The notes under the pieces were generated by a model. The model saw nothing but the letters and a program-made list of their open reading frames with translations. It ran no database searches and had not been told where the DNA came from. This document shows, piece by piece, positions 10,877 through 25,326 of a stretch of 64,000 nucleotides of DNA. Location: assembly GCA_036245525.1 (NCBI GenBank), contig BTPG01000003.1, forward strand, positions 190,074,838 through 190,138,837, in the 5' to 3' direction. The stretch is from Semisulcospira habei. Its lineage: Eukaryota > Mollusca > Gastropoda > Semisulcospiridae. Both the position numbers and the translations under genes were made by a program. The first letter of the stretch is position 1. Every line of letters begins with the position of its first letter.

Positions 10877-13840
10877 CTAGTTTTGAACAGGTCTATACGG
10901 GGCCTTTTTATAGAGAGACTGCTCCTGGAGGTGCTGTATTTTTTTTTCAGTTGTCGAAAAAAGCCTAGATAAGTAAGGTGGAGCTTTCCCGTTAAGATTT
11001 TTGTGCATCAGTACACATTTGTTTAGTGCGAGGTGCTTAACCAGAGGGAGAATTCCGATGGCCTGCAGCTTGGCATCAGTGGATAAAGACGGATCAGGGA
11101 GGATAAGCTTAGCAGCGCGCTTGTATAATGAGTTGAAGTGATTTTCACTGCAGCCATCCCATATTGTTGAGGCATAATCAATGTGTGGTTTAATGTAGGC
11201 ATTAAAAAATAGTCTTGCGCGTCTTAAGGTCAATGATCGTTTTAAGTTTGGAAAGTAGAAACAACTTTTTGGACAAATGTTTTGTGGTTATGCCAGCTTA
11301 GATCATCATCTATTATTACTCCAAGCAGGCGGTGTTGACTGACCTGCTCAACTGAGATGGAGTCCAAAGAAAGGTTGAGTGATGGAGGTTTGAGCTGATG
11401 TTTCTGGCGGGTTGTGATAAGCATGCTTTTTGTTTTTGTGGGATTTACAAGCATGCGATTTTCATTACACCACCGACAGACTTCATGAAGACTCTCTTGA
11501 AGATTATTTGCAATTTCAGGCACAGTTTTACCAGCGGAATGTAATGTTGAGTCGTCGGCAAACATGTCACACTCAGTCTCAGTACACGTTACATGTAACA
11601 GTAGATCGTTAACGAAGATACAAAACAGTAGTGGGCCTAAAATAGACCCCTGGGGCACTCCATACTCCACAAATTGTTCAGAAGAACATTTTCCATTGAC
11701 GTAGACTGTTTGTGTTCTTTTTGTAAGATAGGAGTTCAGAAACGAAAGAGCTGAGGGGCTCTTTTTGTTTAAGTAGGTGGCAAGCTTTTTCAATAAGATG
11801 GTATGATCGATAAGATCAAACACTTTTCTTAGATCCAAGAAGACAGCACCAGCCATTTTATTATCATTTATGCTGTTGACCCACGAATTCACTATTCGTG
11901 CGAGTGCAGTGTGGCATGAATGCTTTGGACGAAAACCTGACTGGTAATGATATAATAGGGACCTTTTTTCAAGAAATTCCAGAAGATGTTTGTGAACATG
12001 GCTTTTCCAGAGGCTTCGAGAGAACTGATAGAAGGGAAATGGTTCGAAATTTATTAATTTCAGAAGAATCGTTTGCTTTAGGAACAGGCACTATTTTTGA
12101 TTTTTTGAAAGCTACCGGGAAGACATTTTTTGAATACATAGGTTATAAATGTATGTAAGAGGTTCCACTATGTATGATTGCGACAAGTCAAGGATATATC
12201 CATTGATACCATCACTGCCCGAAGACGTTTTCTTTTTTAGGATAGAAATGTATTTGCCTACCTCGTGTACATCAATATCAGGGATGACGAAAATATCATC
12301 TGAGGACAATCTTTGCTTACATAACTTAGTTAGCTTTTCTGGTGTTGAATATATCGACTGATTGCGATTGTGAGAACTGAGTAAGTCTTTGGGGGCTGAT
12401 AGAAAGTGGTTATTAAACTCCTCAGCGAAGAGGTTTTCTGCAATGGTATTGCACTGTTTACGCTTGTTGTTGGTAAGCGTATTAAGTGCTGTCCAGATAG
12501 AGGAAGGGTTTCTGTCTTCTTCGACTGTTTTGGTTACAAACGATCTCTGCGCCTCTCTAATTAAAAGTACTTAACTTTATTTCGCAATCTTTTAAATTCA
12601 TGAAAGTTTTTTTCTTTCTTAGCCTTATTTCTATCATCCATTGCTTGTTTGATTTCGTCGGTTATCCATTAGGGAGGCTGGCGGGATCGGACTCGATTTC
12701 TTCTTACTGGCACATGTTTGTTTAGCACCCCCAGGAACAGATCAAGTAAGAGAGAGACAGCCTTATCTGGGTTGGTACAATTGTACACATCATGAAACGG
12801 TGTAAGGCTAAGATCGTGTAAAAAACATCTTTGTTTAGTTTTTTAAAAGACCTATAGGTAATGTACACATGCTGATCCCTTTTTTGTTGGGCATCTTGCA
12901 CGACCATGTACAGGTGATGGGAAAATGATCCCTGACAGCTAGTGGGGGGACGCTGGTCTCTAGTACTGACTTACAGTTGTTGGTATAGATGTGATCAATG
13001 AGTGTAGCGGATGATTGGGTTATTCTAGTAGGAGCTTGGATTAGTTGCTTCAACCCAAAAAGAGTTGTTGTCGATTGCCACGTGGGATTTGTTTTCAGTA
13101 AGTCAATGTTAAAATCACCTAACAGCAGTACATCTTTGTCAGTGTCATTCACTTTATCCATCATCTGCACAAAGTTATCAAACCACTCGACAGTGGACGA
13201 TGGATTTCTATATATATAACCCATTATAATTGGCGATGAGTTATTAATTTTTACTTCCAGCCATAACTGCATAATTAGTAACTCCATCAGCTTCACCATG
13301 AAGTACAGGCTTTACAAGTCCCTCGTAGTGTCTATTCTACTCTACGGCTGTGAGACTTGGACACTGCTTGCAGACTCAGAAAAGAAAATCCAGGCCTTTG
13401 AGAACAAGTGCCTGAGGAAGTTGCTCCGCATCTCGTACCGCGAGCACAAGACCAACGAATATGTACGGAGCATCGTCACTTCCCTGGTGGGCCCACATGA
13501 ACCCCTTCTGGCAACCGTGAAACGGCGCAAGCTTGCTTGGTTTGGCCACGTGACCCGACACAACACCTTGTCCAAGACTATCCTCCAAGGCACTCTCGAA
13601 GGAAGTCGTCGGCGAGGTCGTCAGAGAAAGAGTTGGGTCGCAAACATAAAAGAATGGACCGAACTCGAGATGCCAGACTTGCTTGCCACCGCCCAAAATA
13701 GAACTCAGTGGAGAGCACTGTCTGTTGCTGCTGCCTTTCAGTCCCCCCAACGCCCAGTTCGGGCAAGGGACTGATGATGATGATGATGACTTCCAGCCAT
13801 ACTCACTCAATCTCAGTTGACTCCAGATCATCACGTCTGG
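10877..13840 (-). pseudogene. endonuclease-reverse transcriptase ORF2 of A3, broken
   Basis: Recognisable blocks on the minus strand: the endonuclease piece IIMGYIYRNPSSTVEWFDNF with LLGDFNIDL and TLIDHIYTN (12835-13265); the pre-RT segment with GSDGINGYIL (12112-12309); RT palm with FLDLRKVFDLIDHTILL, GVPQGSILGPLLFCIFVND and CDMFADDSTLH (11242-11892), so the FADD box is intact; and the C-terminus with NAYIKPHIDYASTIWDG (10877-11233). Several frameshifts and the RTE insertion rule out an intact protein. The family is CR1/L2-like, judged by motif spacing and its partner ORF1 in A7. Confidence 0.8.
13278..13788 (+). mobile_element. 5'-truncated RTE fragment, same family as RTE-1
   Basis: Encodes the last 158 residues of the RTE-1 protein (MKYRLYKSLVVSILLYGCET onward, 13298-13774) with one visible amino-acid difference, and ends in a TGA-unit tail. 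It is flanked by a 13-bp direct repeat ACTTCCAGCCATA (13253-13265 and 13789-13801), with about 12 bases of filler (13266-13277) before recognisable RTE sequence. It lies opposite to its host LINE A3 and splits that element's endonuclease. High similarity implies a recent insertion. Confidence 0.9.
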
Positions 13841-13844
13841 AAGG

Positions 13845-14464
<620 letters not shown>

Positions 14465-14588
14465 CAATGAATCAATAAATCAATGAAAATTTATTTTACA
14501 ACGGTTAAGGCATTGACATCGTCATCGACACAGCCATTTTACAAATCTGCCGTTGCTAACAACTGCAAGACTATCTACAAATGTACAT

Positions 14589-17500
14589 CATCATCATCAT
14601 CATCATCATCAGTCCCTTGCCCGAACTGGGCGTTGGGGGGTCTGAAAGGCAGCAGCAACAGACAGTGCTCTCCACTGAGTTCTATTTTGGGCGGTGGCAA
14701 GCAAGTCTGGCATCTCGAGTTCGGTCCATTCTTTTATGTTTGCGACCCAACTCTTTCTCTGACGACCTCGCCGACGACTTCCTTCGAGAGTGCCTTGGAG
14801 GATAGTCTTGGACAAGGTGTTGTGTCGGGTCACGTGGCCAAACCAAGCAAGCTTGCGCCGTTTCACGGTTGCCAGAAGGGGTTCATGTGGGCCCACCAGG
14901 GAAGTGACGATGCTCCGTACATATTCGTTGGTCTTGTGCTCGCGGTACGAGATGCGGAGCAACTTCCTCAGGCACTTGTTCTCAAAGGCCTGGATTTTCT
15001 TTTCTGAGTCTGCAAGCAGTGTCCAAGTCTCACAGCCGTAGAGTAGAATAGACACTACGAGGGACTTGTAAAGCCTGTACTTCATGGTGAAGCTGATGGA
15101 GTTACTTTGCCATATCCTGTCCAGCCTGGCCATTGCGGATGTTGCTGTACCTATCCTGATACGGATCTCTGCTACGCAACTACCGTCTTTGGACAGTGTG
15201 GCTCCCAAGTACTTGAAGCTATTGACCTCTTCTAGCTTCTGGCCGTTCATGTGAATGTTGCTGCTGCTGTCGCTTGTGGTGTTGATCATCACTTTGCTTT
15301 TATCCGTACTGATCTCCATGCCATAAGACCCTGCGCTACTTGAAAGTTTGTCTGTCAGGTTTTGGAGCTCACTATTGCTGCCTGCCATGAGGTCAATATC
15401 GTCTGCGAATCGAAGATTGCACAGGGATCTGCCACCAATAGAGATTGAAGTATGGTGGTCGTGGAGGGTTTCCTGCATGATCTTCTCCAGGAATATGTTG
15501 AAAAGGACAGGAGAGAGCAGGCATCCTTGACGGACACCGATCGTCGTCCTGAAGAACTCGCCTGACTGATTGTTAAGTAGAACCGCGCTGCAGGCGTTCT
15601 TGTAAAGCGCTTCTATCATTTGGATCAGTCCCTCCTCTATGTTGAACGATCTCATGACTTGCCAGAGTCCGTCGTGCCAGACGCGATCAAATGCTTTCCT
15701 GAAATTAATGAAGTTGTGGTAGAGTTCGCGCTGATGCTGCAGATGTTTCTCGATCAGGACGCGGCAGTTGAAACTATGCTCTACAGTGCTTCTTCCAACT
15801 CTGAAGCCAGCCTGTTCTTCTGCCAGCAGTTCCTCGGCGAAAGTTTTGAGGCGGTTGAGAATGATTCTAAGCATTACTTTGCTAGGGTGACTTATCAGAC
15901 TGATAGTTCTGTAGTTCTGGCACTGTTTCATGTTTCCTTTCTTGGGGAGCGGGATCACTAGAGACTGTGTCCATTCTACTGGCCATTTCTTTTGCTCCCA
16001 GATCTTTTGACAGAGTGTAGTGAGGACCTTCGTTGTTACTTCTCCTCCATGTTTCAACAGTTCAGCAGGTATGTTGTCTACACCTGGAGACTTTCCTCCC
16101 TTCAGGCCGCGTACGGCTGCTTCCACCTCTTCAGCTAACACTGGCAGGTCTTCAGCCTTCCTGGCCCCAGCCTGGTTGTTTTGGAGGATGCTGGTGTCTG
16201 GCTCAGCCTTGTAGTTATACAAGTCTCGGCAGTACTCAGTCCATCTGTTTAGTACAGCAGTGTTTTCCGTAAGGAGTTGGCCGCTGCTGTCTTCGATGAC
16301 TGTGGCTGTTCGCTGTTGAGTCTTGGTGAGGGTCCTTAGCGTTTCATAAGCCTTCTTGCTGTTGCCGTTTGCCATGCCCTCTTCCACGCTACAACACTGG
16401 TCTTCAATCCAATCTTCTTTGGCTTCTTTCATCCTCTTCCTGATCTTCTTGTTGACAAGTCTGTACTTGTTTGCTGATGTGAGGTCTTGGCCTCTCTTTT
16501 TCTTCCAGGCTCTCCTCTCATCACAGAGATCGAGGATGTCATCGGTGACCCAGGGCTGTTTGCGCTTCCTCTGCTTCCCCAGCACTTCTTCTGCTGTAGA
16601 AAGTAACACCTCTTTTATATTTCCAGCAAGGGTGTCTACGTCGCAGTCCAAAGTAGCCAAGGCTGCAAATCTGCCTCCCACCTGGGCTTGGAAGAGCTCT
16701 TCTACTTCCGGGTCTTTTAGCTTCTGGAGGTCGAATCTGATGCGAGGGCTCTTGCTATATCGTTTCAATGCCAGCTTCAACTTGAGGCTAGTAAGGACGA
16801 GGTTGTGGTCGCTGCCAATATCAGCGCCAGGAAAGGACCTCGTTTGTGCTTTGTTAACGCTGGATTTGAATCGTCGAGGCAGCAAGATGAAGTCAATCTG
16901 GTTATGGACCAGGCCTCCTGGCGATTGCCATGTCACTGTTCTTGACTTCTTGTGTGGATGGAGGGTATTAGCAACGGTGAGACGGTGACTCTGTGCGAAC
17001 TCTAAAAGTCGCAGGCCTCTGTCGTTTGTTTCTCCAAGGCCAAACTTGCCAGCTGTTCCTGCCCATTGTTGGTAGGCGTCAGGGCCGATCTTTGCATTCC
17101 AGTCACCGAGGACAGTCAGAATGTCTTTCTTAGGTGTTTTCTTGATGATGTTGTCCAGTTGTTCGTAAAATTCTTCTAATTCTTCATCATCATGATCTGC
17201 TGTTGGAGCGTATACTTGAATGATAGTGATGTTGTGCGGTCGGGCGGAGATGCGGATGGAGATTAGTCTGCTTGACACGGGGGTGCAGCTGATGACCGTT
17301 CCAGCCACCTCTTTCCTTACGATAAAAGCTACGCCATGTTCGTGCTTGGTTTCTTTTCCGCTGAACCAGATTTTATGGCCTTCATCTGTTGTTGTTTCTC
17401 CGAAGCCTGTCCATCGAACTTCTGCAAGTCCTACAATGTCCCAGCGATAGCGCTTCAACTCGTGGGTGAGTTCCTTCACTTTGCCGCACTGGTAGAGTGT

Positions 17501-17932
17501 GCGAACGTTCCAAGTTCCGATAGTTATTCCTTGCGTGGGCAGCTTGATGGTGGGTTTGGTTCCAGTAACACACTTGACGCCCCCACCCTGGAGACCTCCA
17601 ATGGGGTGCGCGGTCGTTGGTGATCCGGGCCCCGACCGATCCGGCATGTTATTCTTATTCTGTTGCTTGTCCATCAGTCCTTTCAATGGGCTTAGGCGAA
17701 CTTGGCGGCGCCCGTCTCCTCTCCAAGTATTTCAACTGACTGAGAGACGCGTCAGCCCCTCACAACGTTTCGCCCGCCAGCAGAAGCGGTTACCGGGGTG
17801 TGGCTAGGTAAAGGACCTGGAGCCAGCTGTGAGAGTTGAGTGCCATGTGAAGACCAGTGCTCCCGCCTGCCCCAAGAGGCGCTGCTGGCTGAAAAGTCAA
17901 AGGTACTACTTCTCCATGAACACTCTACACTT
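14589..17932 (-). mobile_element. RTE-1: complete BovB-like RTE retrotransposon
   Basis: About 3.34 kb flanked by a 10-bp direct repeat AAATGTACAT (14579-14588 and 17933-17942). On the minus strand it has a 5' UTR of about 246 bp (17687-17932), one long ORF and a tail of about nine ATG/TGA units (14589-14611). The ORF stop is the first TGA of that tail, so there is no separate 3' UTR. One ORF of about 1,000 codons with an APE endonuclease ahead of the RT is the RTE-clade layout. No ORF1 is evident. Confidence 0.92.
14609..17686 (-). CDS. RTE-1 endonuclease/reverse transcriptase, uninterrupted, 1025 aa
   Basis: A retrotransposon polyprotein that would nick genomic DNA and reverse-transcribe its RNA. 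APE endonuclease, residues about 55-300: TWNVRTLY (N60), AEVRW (E89), IQVYAPT (to 162), GDWNAKIG (D195, N197), NQIDFIL (D265) and GSDHNL (D293, H294). RT, about 520-830: GKSPGVDNIPAELL, NYRTISLISH, QAGFRVGRS, motif A NFINFRKAFDRV, GVRQGCLLSP and LRFADDIDLM (FADD 760-763). The C-terminus has YGCETW and WFGHVTRH, typical of RTE proteins. The ORF has no stop or frameshift, but motif A reads F-I-N-F where an aspartate is expected (residue 661, codon AAT), which should abolish polymerase activity. The start is the first ATG; M5 and M14 are alternatives. The endonuclease resembles the BovB branch. Confidence 0.93.
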   Translation of the reverse strand: MKGLMDKQQNKNNMPDRSGPGSPTTAHPIGGLQGGGVKCVTGTKPTIKLPTQGITIGTWNVRTLYQCGKVKELTHELKRYRWDIVGLAEVRWTGFGETTTDEGHKIWFSGKETKHEHGVAFIVRKEVAGTVISCTPVSSRLISIRISARPHNITIIQVYAPTADHDDEELEEFYEQLDNIIKKTPKKDILTVLGDWNAKIGPDAYQQWAGTAGKFGLGETNDRGLRLLEFAQSHRLTVANTLHPHKKSRTVTWQSPGGLVHNQIDFILLPRRFKSSVNKAQTRSFPGADIGSDHNLVLTSLKLKLALKRYSKSPRIRFDLQKLKDPEVEELFQAQVGGRFAALATLDCDVDTLAGNIKEVLLSTAEEVLGKQRKRKQPWVTDDILDLCDERRAWKKKRGQDLTSANKYRLVNKKIRKRMKEAKEDWIEDQCCSVEEGMANGNSKKAYETLRTLTKTQQRTATVIEDSSGQLLTENTAVLNRWTEYCRDLYNYKAEPDTSILQNNQAGARKAEDLPVLAEEVEAAVRGLKGGKSPGVDNIPAELLKHGGEVTTKVLTTLCQKIWEQKKWPVEWTQSLVIPLPKKGNMKQCQNYRTISLISHPSKVMLRIILNRLKTFAEELLAEEQAGFRVGRSTVEHSFNCRVLIEKHLQHQRELYHNFINFRKAFDRVWHDGLWQVMRSFNIEEGLIQMIEALYKNACSAVLLNNQSGEFFRTTIGVRQGCLLSPVLFNIFLEKIMQETLHDHHTSISIGGRSLCNLRFADDIDLMAGSNSELQNLTDKLSSSAGSYGMEISTDKSKVMINTTSDSSSNIHMNGQKLEEVNSFKYLGATLSKDGSCVAEIRIRIGTATSAMARLDRIWQSNSISFTMKYRLYKSLVVSILLYGCETWTLLADSEKKIQAFENKCLRKLLRISYREHKTNEYVRSIVTSLVGPHEPLLATVKRRKLAWFGHVTRHNTLSKTILQGTLEGSRRRGRQRKSWVANIKEWTELEMPDLLATAQNRTQWRALSVAAAFQTPQRPVRARD

Positions 17933-18029
17933 AAATGTACATACATTTAAGTAAAACATAATACTTGCAGACAATTGACCACACTGTTCACATAGACAGA
18001 CATACTCATTGACTCTCAGACAACACCAC

Positions 18030-18125
18030 TTCCCCCCTCCCCCGCCCCGTCCCCTCCCCCCGTCCCCTCCCCCCGTCCCCTCCCCCCCGTCCCCTCCCCC
18101 CGTCCCCTCCCCCGCCCTCCCCCCC
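18030..18125. repeat. C-rich minisatellite, unit about GTCCCCTCCCCCC
   Basis: About six to seven tandem C-rich units inside the 3' UTR of LINE A4. The strand matching the LINE transcript is G-rich with runs of 4-6 G, so G-quadruplex formation is plausible. The Gly-rich ORFs here are artefacts. Confidence 0.85.
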
Positions 18126-18239
18126 TCCTCACACACACATAGCTAAGTAGTTCAAAGGAAAAGGAAAACAGGCTTAATTGGGAATAAATTGGACCCAGCA
18201 TAAAAAGAGACATATAATACATGTAGTTACGGCATCCCT

Positions 18240-20260
18240 ACGAGTGATCCACGACATACTTGCAGAGACCTTTTTTAAAACAGGCTAGCGAGGAGGCAGA
18301 TTTTACATGGTCGGGAAGTGCATTCACAAAATGTGTCACTGAAAAGGATAAGCTGGTTTTATATAGATCGATACTTGGTTTGGGGACTATGAAAAGATTT
18401 CTGATGTTTTCAAGCTTGGACTAGGACTTACGGAACAAAGTGGAGATGTACTCAGGTATTTTGCGCTTCCACACTTTGTACATAAAGATTGCTTTGTTAT
18501 ATTTGAAAAGATCTTGAAGAGGCAGGACACCTGCTTTTGTGAGCTGTTCTTCTGTGGTTAGGTGTGGATCAGGGCAGATTATTTTGGCCGCCCGTCTGTG
18601 TAGGGAATTGAGTCTCTTTAAATGGACCTCTCTATATTCATCCCACAGCGTTGACGCGAAATCGATGTGAGAACGTATGTGAGCGTTATAAAATAGTTTA
18701 CGGGTATCTGAATCAGTATAATATTTCAGTTTTCATAACATAAAGAGATTTTTTCTACTATTTTGCATAAGGCGTCTGTATGCACTTGCCATTTTAGCTG
18801 ACTGTCGATTGTAATCCCTAGTACGCGATGTTCGTATACCTGTTCTACCTGACTACCTTTAAGTGAAAGGTTAAGTAATAGAGGTGTTATCTGCTGTTTT
18901 TTGGCGCGTGGCGACTACGATCGATTTCGTTTTGGCTCGATGAACAACCATAGAATTGTTTATACATCAAGCTGATACGTCATGAAGACAGACTTTGTTG
19001 TAAGTTGTCGGAAATTACCTTTATATCTTTACTAGTAGTAGGAACTGAGGTGTCGTCAGCAAAAATGTCGCATTGTACATCTTGGCAAGTAATATGTAGA
19101 AGCAAATCATTAATAAATAAGCAAAACAGCAGGAGGCCCAGTACAGACCCTTGGGGCACACCGAAGCTTACATCTTTGAGAGAGGAGTATGAGCCATGAA
19201 CAAGACTCTTTTGTTTTCTTTTAGTAAGGTAAGATGTGAAAAAAGCAACTGCGTCTCCCTTATCAAGGTATTTGTGAAGCTTAGCAGTCAGAATAGTGTG
19301 GTCAATCAGATCAAAAGCCTTCTTAAAATCTAGAGAGACTATTCCTGTTAACTGTGACTTATTCATACCCTCGAGTCATGTGTCAACAAGGCGTGTAAGT
19401 GCTGTGTGGTATGAATGCTGCGGGCGAAATCCGGATTGGAAAGGGTGGAGGAGCTTACCGTTTTCTAGGTATGCAAGCAGGTGTTTATGAACGTGCCTTT
19501 TCAGTGGTTTGGACAAAACAGATAATAAACAAATAGGCCCATAATTATTAGGGTCAGAACGATCTTTTGTTTTTGGAAGTGGAATTACTTTCGCATATTT
19601 AAGTTTGTTAGTAAACAGAGATTATAAATGTAAGTTAAGGATTCTACAATGTATGGGAGAGACAGCTTAAGTATTTTCGGGCTGATGTCATCAGGCCCCA
19701 AAGTCTCTTTTTGGAGGTTACTTATGAGTAAACCCACTTCATGAACAGCTAGCATGGGGATGTTGAAGGGGGCATTGTTCTTTGTTGATTAAACTCAGAC
19801 AGCAGATTAGAACGATAATAAGTGTTATCTTGGCTTGACGAAATTAGAGATTCGGCAACCGAAAGAAAATGGTCATTGAATGTATCAGGAGTTAGATTAG
19901 TGGGAATGGTAATTGCGGTACTTGGAGACCCCCTAGTAAGTGTGTTTAGAAGGCGCCATATAGTAGAGGAATCCTTCCTGTCTTTAACCGTGTAACGAAC
20001 TAACTTTTTTCTTGCCTCTCTGATCATGTATTTAACACGGTTACGCTGTTGTTTATATTCAGTAAACATTTTATTGCTACGTAGATCGATTCTAAGCGCC
20101 ATCGTCTGCACGATTTCAGGAGTAAGCCAGAGAGGAAGAGTGTGAGATTTTACCCTCTTCTCGCGTAGGGGAGCATGTTTATTAAGTACATTTAGGAAAA
20201 GAGAGTACCAAATACTGAGGGCGTTATTAGGATCATAGGACAGGAGCACATCATTAAAAG
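18240..20260 (-). pseudogene. ORF2 remnant of LINE A4
   Basis: Minus-strand CR1-like fragments. The RT C-terminus (about 18300-18800) is frameshifted. The palm at 18980-19366 has LDFKKAFDLIDHTIL, FGVPQGSVLGLLLFCLFIND and CDIFADDTS, so the FADD box is kept. The linker at 19749-20249 has RVKSHTLPLWLTPEIVQ and TEYKQQRNRVKYMIREARKK. Truncation by (GA)n at 20300 removes the endonuclease core. Confidence 0.75.
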
Positions 20261-20297
20261 GAGTATTTTCTAGATCAAATAGAAATTCGTCTTTACT

Positions 20298-20299
<2 letters not shown>

Positions 20300-20332
<33 letters not shown>

Positions 20333-20339
20333 GAGGTGA

Positions 20340-20420
<81 letters not shown>
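20300..20420. repeat. (GA)n between LINE copies A4 and A5
   Basis: Two GA blocks split by ATGAGAGGTGAGAGGG. The left edge is the truncated 5' end of A4; the right edge passes into the ATG-unit tail of A5. Confidence 0.95.
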
Positions 20421-23273
<2,853 letters not shown>

Positions 23274-23599
23274 TGGTGATGCTATTTTCTGAGAGGCGTA
23301 AGCTATTCTGGAACAACGCATCAACTATCATCATCTGTCTATCTCCTGATGTGTATAATTGTATGTAACCTTCAGAGAATAACACACACACTTTGGTATT
23401 ATGACCTTTGTGCTCAAAGCGTTAAACGTACGAGAGAAGGTGGGCTAAAGACTTGAAGCTGTGATTTGGAATCGATTTAGGGACAGCAAAGGACTGTCCC
23501 GCAGGCGGTCAGGTGTCAAAGTCATGAAAGATTTAGGACCCATTTCTGACCGCTGGTCACCCAAGCCAGGTTTGCTTACACCTTAAAACAGGAAACCTT

Positions 23600-24350
23600 C
23601 GCCAGTTGCGAGAAGCATAGATTCTCATGAGGCCGGGCAGGTTGCACAGATTCACATGAGCTCCTGCAGCAGCAGGGGACTCACAAGGATAAAAGCAGTT
23701 TCTGGAAAAGGTCACCTAAAATCAGGTCCTCGCGTTTCGTCCTACGGTCGATTTCGAAGTGTTAAGTTTGACACCACCGCTCCTCTACAGTTATGTTGAA
23801 GCGGCAAGGAGATGGACTCAAAAGTCCCTGAAGGACTTTTGAGCCCATCTTCTTGCCGCTTCAACATAAAATGTCCATCTACTTGCCTCTTCAAGTGCTG
23901 CCGAAGGGACTCGTGCCTCTTGTTAGCCCGGTCTGTACTGACGTATTCCCTAAACGGACAAGACAAGCTATTATAGACCATAAATTGCTTCAGAAAACTA
24001 CACTCGCAAGAGGCATAGATCCTCATGATCTCCAGCTGTCGCAGCAGTTCATGAGTGTCTATGCCTCTTGGGCCTCAGAACTGACGTGTGTTTCCCAAAC
24101 GGACGAGACTGTCCAGGTTTAGAGCTATACGCGACGAGATGCCTCGGGAAACTACACCAGCAAGAAGCATAGATCTGTCTAGAAGCATGAGCTGTCGCGG
24201 GAGCTCATAAGCATCTATGCCTCTTGGTCCTAAGAACTGAGGTGTACGTATGTGTTTCCCAAACGGATAAGACTGACGATAAATTACCTAAGAAAACTAC
24301 ACCCACAAGAAGCTCATGAGGATCTATGCCTGTTAGTCCTCAGGACCCAC
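23600..24350. repeat. cluster of P2-type hairpins, partly in tandem, period about 150 bp
   Basis: A P2-like pair lies at 23608-23683. From about 23985 a unit containing GAAAACTACAC, CAAGAGGCATAGATCC, a right hairpin arm and TTTCCCAAACGGA recurs at about 23990, 24141 and 24289, the last losing most of the left arm. An older, less regular unit seems to precede at about 23885. This is a short tandem array built from a hairpin element. Confidence 0.65.
23790..23869. repeat. P6 palindrome
   Basis: Inverted repeat with about 36-base arms (TTATGTTGAAGCGGCAAG, GACTCAAAAGTCC and complements) around CTGAA. One full copy here, with a partial echo (CTTGCC-CTTCAA) just downstream at about 23883. Confidence 0.8.
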
Positions 24351-24746
24351 GTGACTTCTCGACCGCGGCCTTCAAAAGGTTTGGTTTACACCTAGTTAAA
24401 AGTTCCCGGCCTTTATTAATTATATGACACCTCATCAACCTTGCCCTTTAACACCTCGTTCTGATTGGATGCCGAGGCGTACGTTGGACGTCAGAAATGC
24501 GTGATATTGCGAAAGGTTGAGGACATTGTGGACTGCAACGTTGGACGTAAGCAGGTTTTGTCTACCTTATTGAAAATACGGTACACCTAGAAATGGGGGT
24601 GATCGGAGCGCGTTCCTGAGCATGCACATGACGTTTTTGGCGTGCGGGGCAGAAATTCTGGCAAAGAAGTAACAAGATAAAAATGACGTCACGCCTAGCT
24701 ACGCAAAACTTGCTAGAGAAAGTCTTTTTGGCGCCAAAGAGCCGGA

Positions 24747-24747
<1 letters not shown>

Positions 24748-24832
<85 letters not shown>

Positions 24833-24842
24833 TGTGTGTGTG
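24748..24842. repeat. (GT)n microsatellite inside D1
   Basis: About 45 GT units at the same internal position of repeat D as the longer tract in D2 (36562-36831). Confidence 0.95.
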
Positions 24843-25095
24843 ACAGCGACTAGAGCCCGCGTTTGAAATTTTAGGATATTGTCCCTAAAAGAATTATCTC
24901 GAGACATATTTTCGATTTATTTTATTAAGATGCCCATTGGCGAGAAAATGGCCGTTTCACAAGAACCGGTTGATCTACACTGGAGTCCGTAAGGTCTCTT
25001 ATTTTTACTAGACATTTTGCAAATAGCTAGATAAAAGGGAGATATTGAATGAGTTCATTAACCAGCATTGTATCTCTAGAACGTTTTGAGTGATC

Positions 25096-25326
<231 letters not shown>

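Noticed and set aside
16356..16988. 210-codon plus-strand ORF
   Set aside because: Antisense shadow of the RTE-1 coding sequence; no known motif.
14609..17686. Long ORF as a host gene (such proteins are often auto-labelled as developmental or nuclease genes)
   Set aside because: Target duplications, tail repeat and APE-RT domain order identify a retrotransposon. The same applies to 55475-58489.
23885..24350. CRISPR-like array (repeated hairpins with spacers)
   Set aside because: Units are diverged, about 150 bp, palindromic over long arms and occur in eukaryotic repeat DNA; they lack the short identical repeats and uniform unique spacers of CRISPR.
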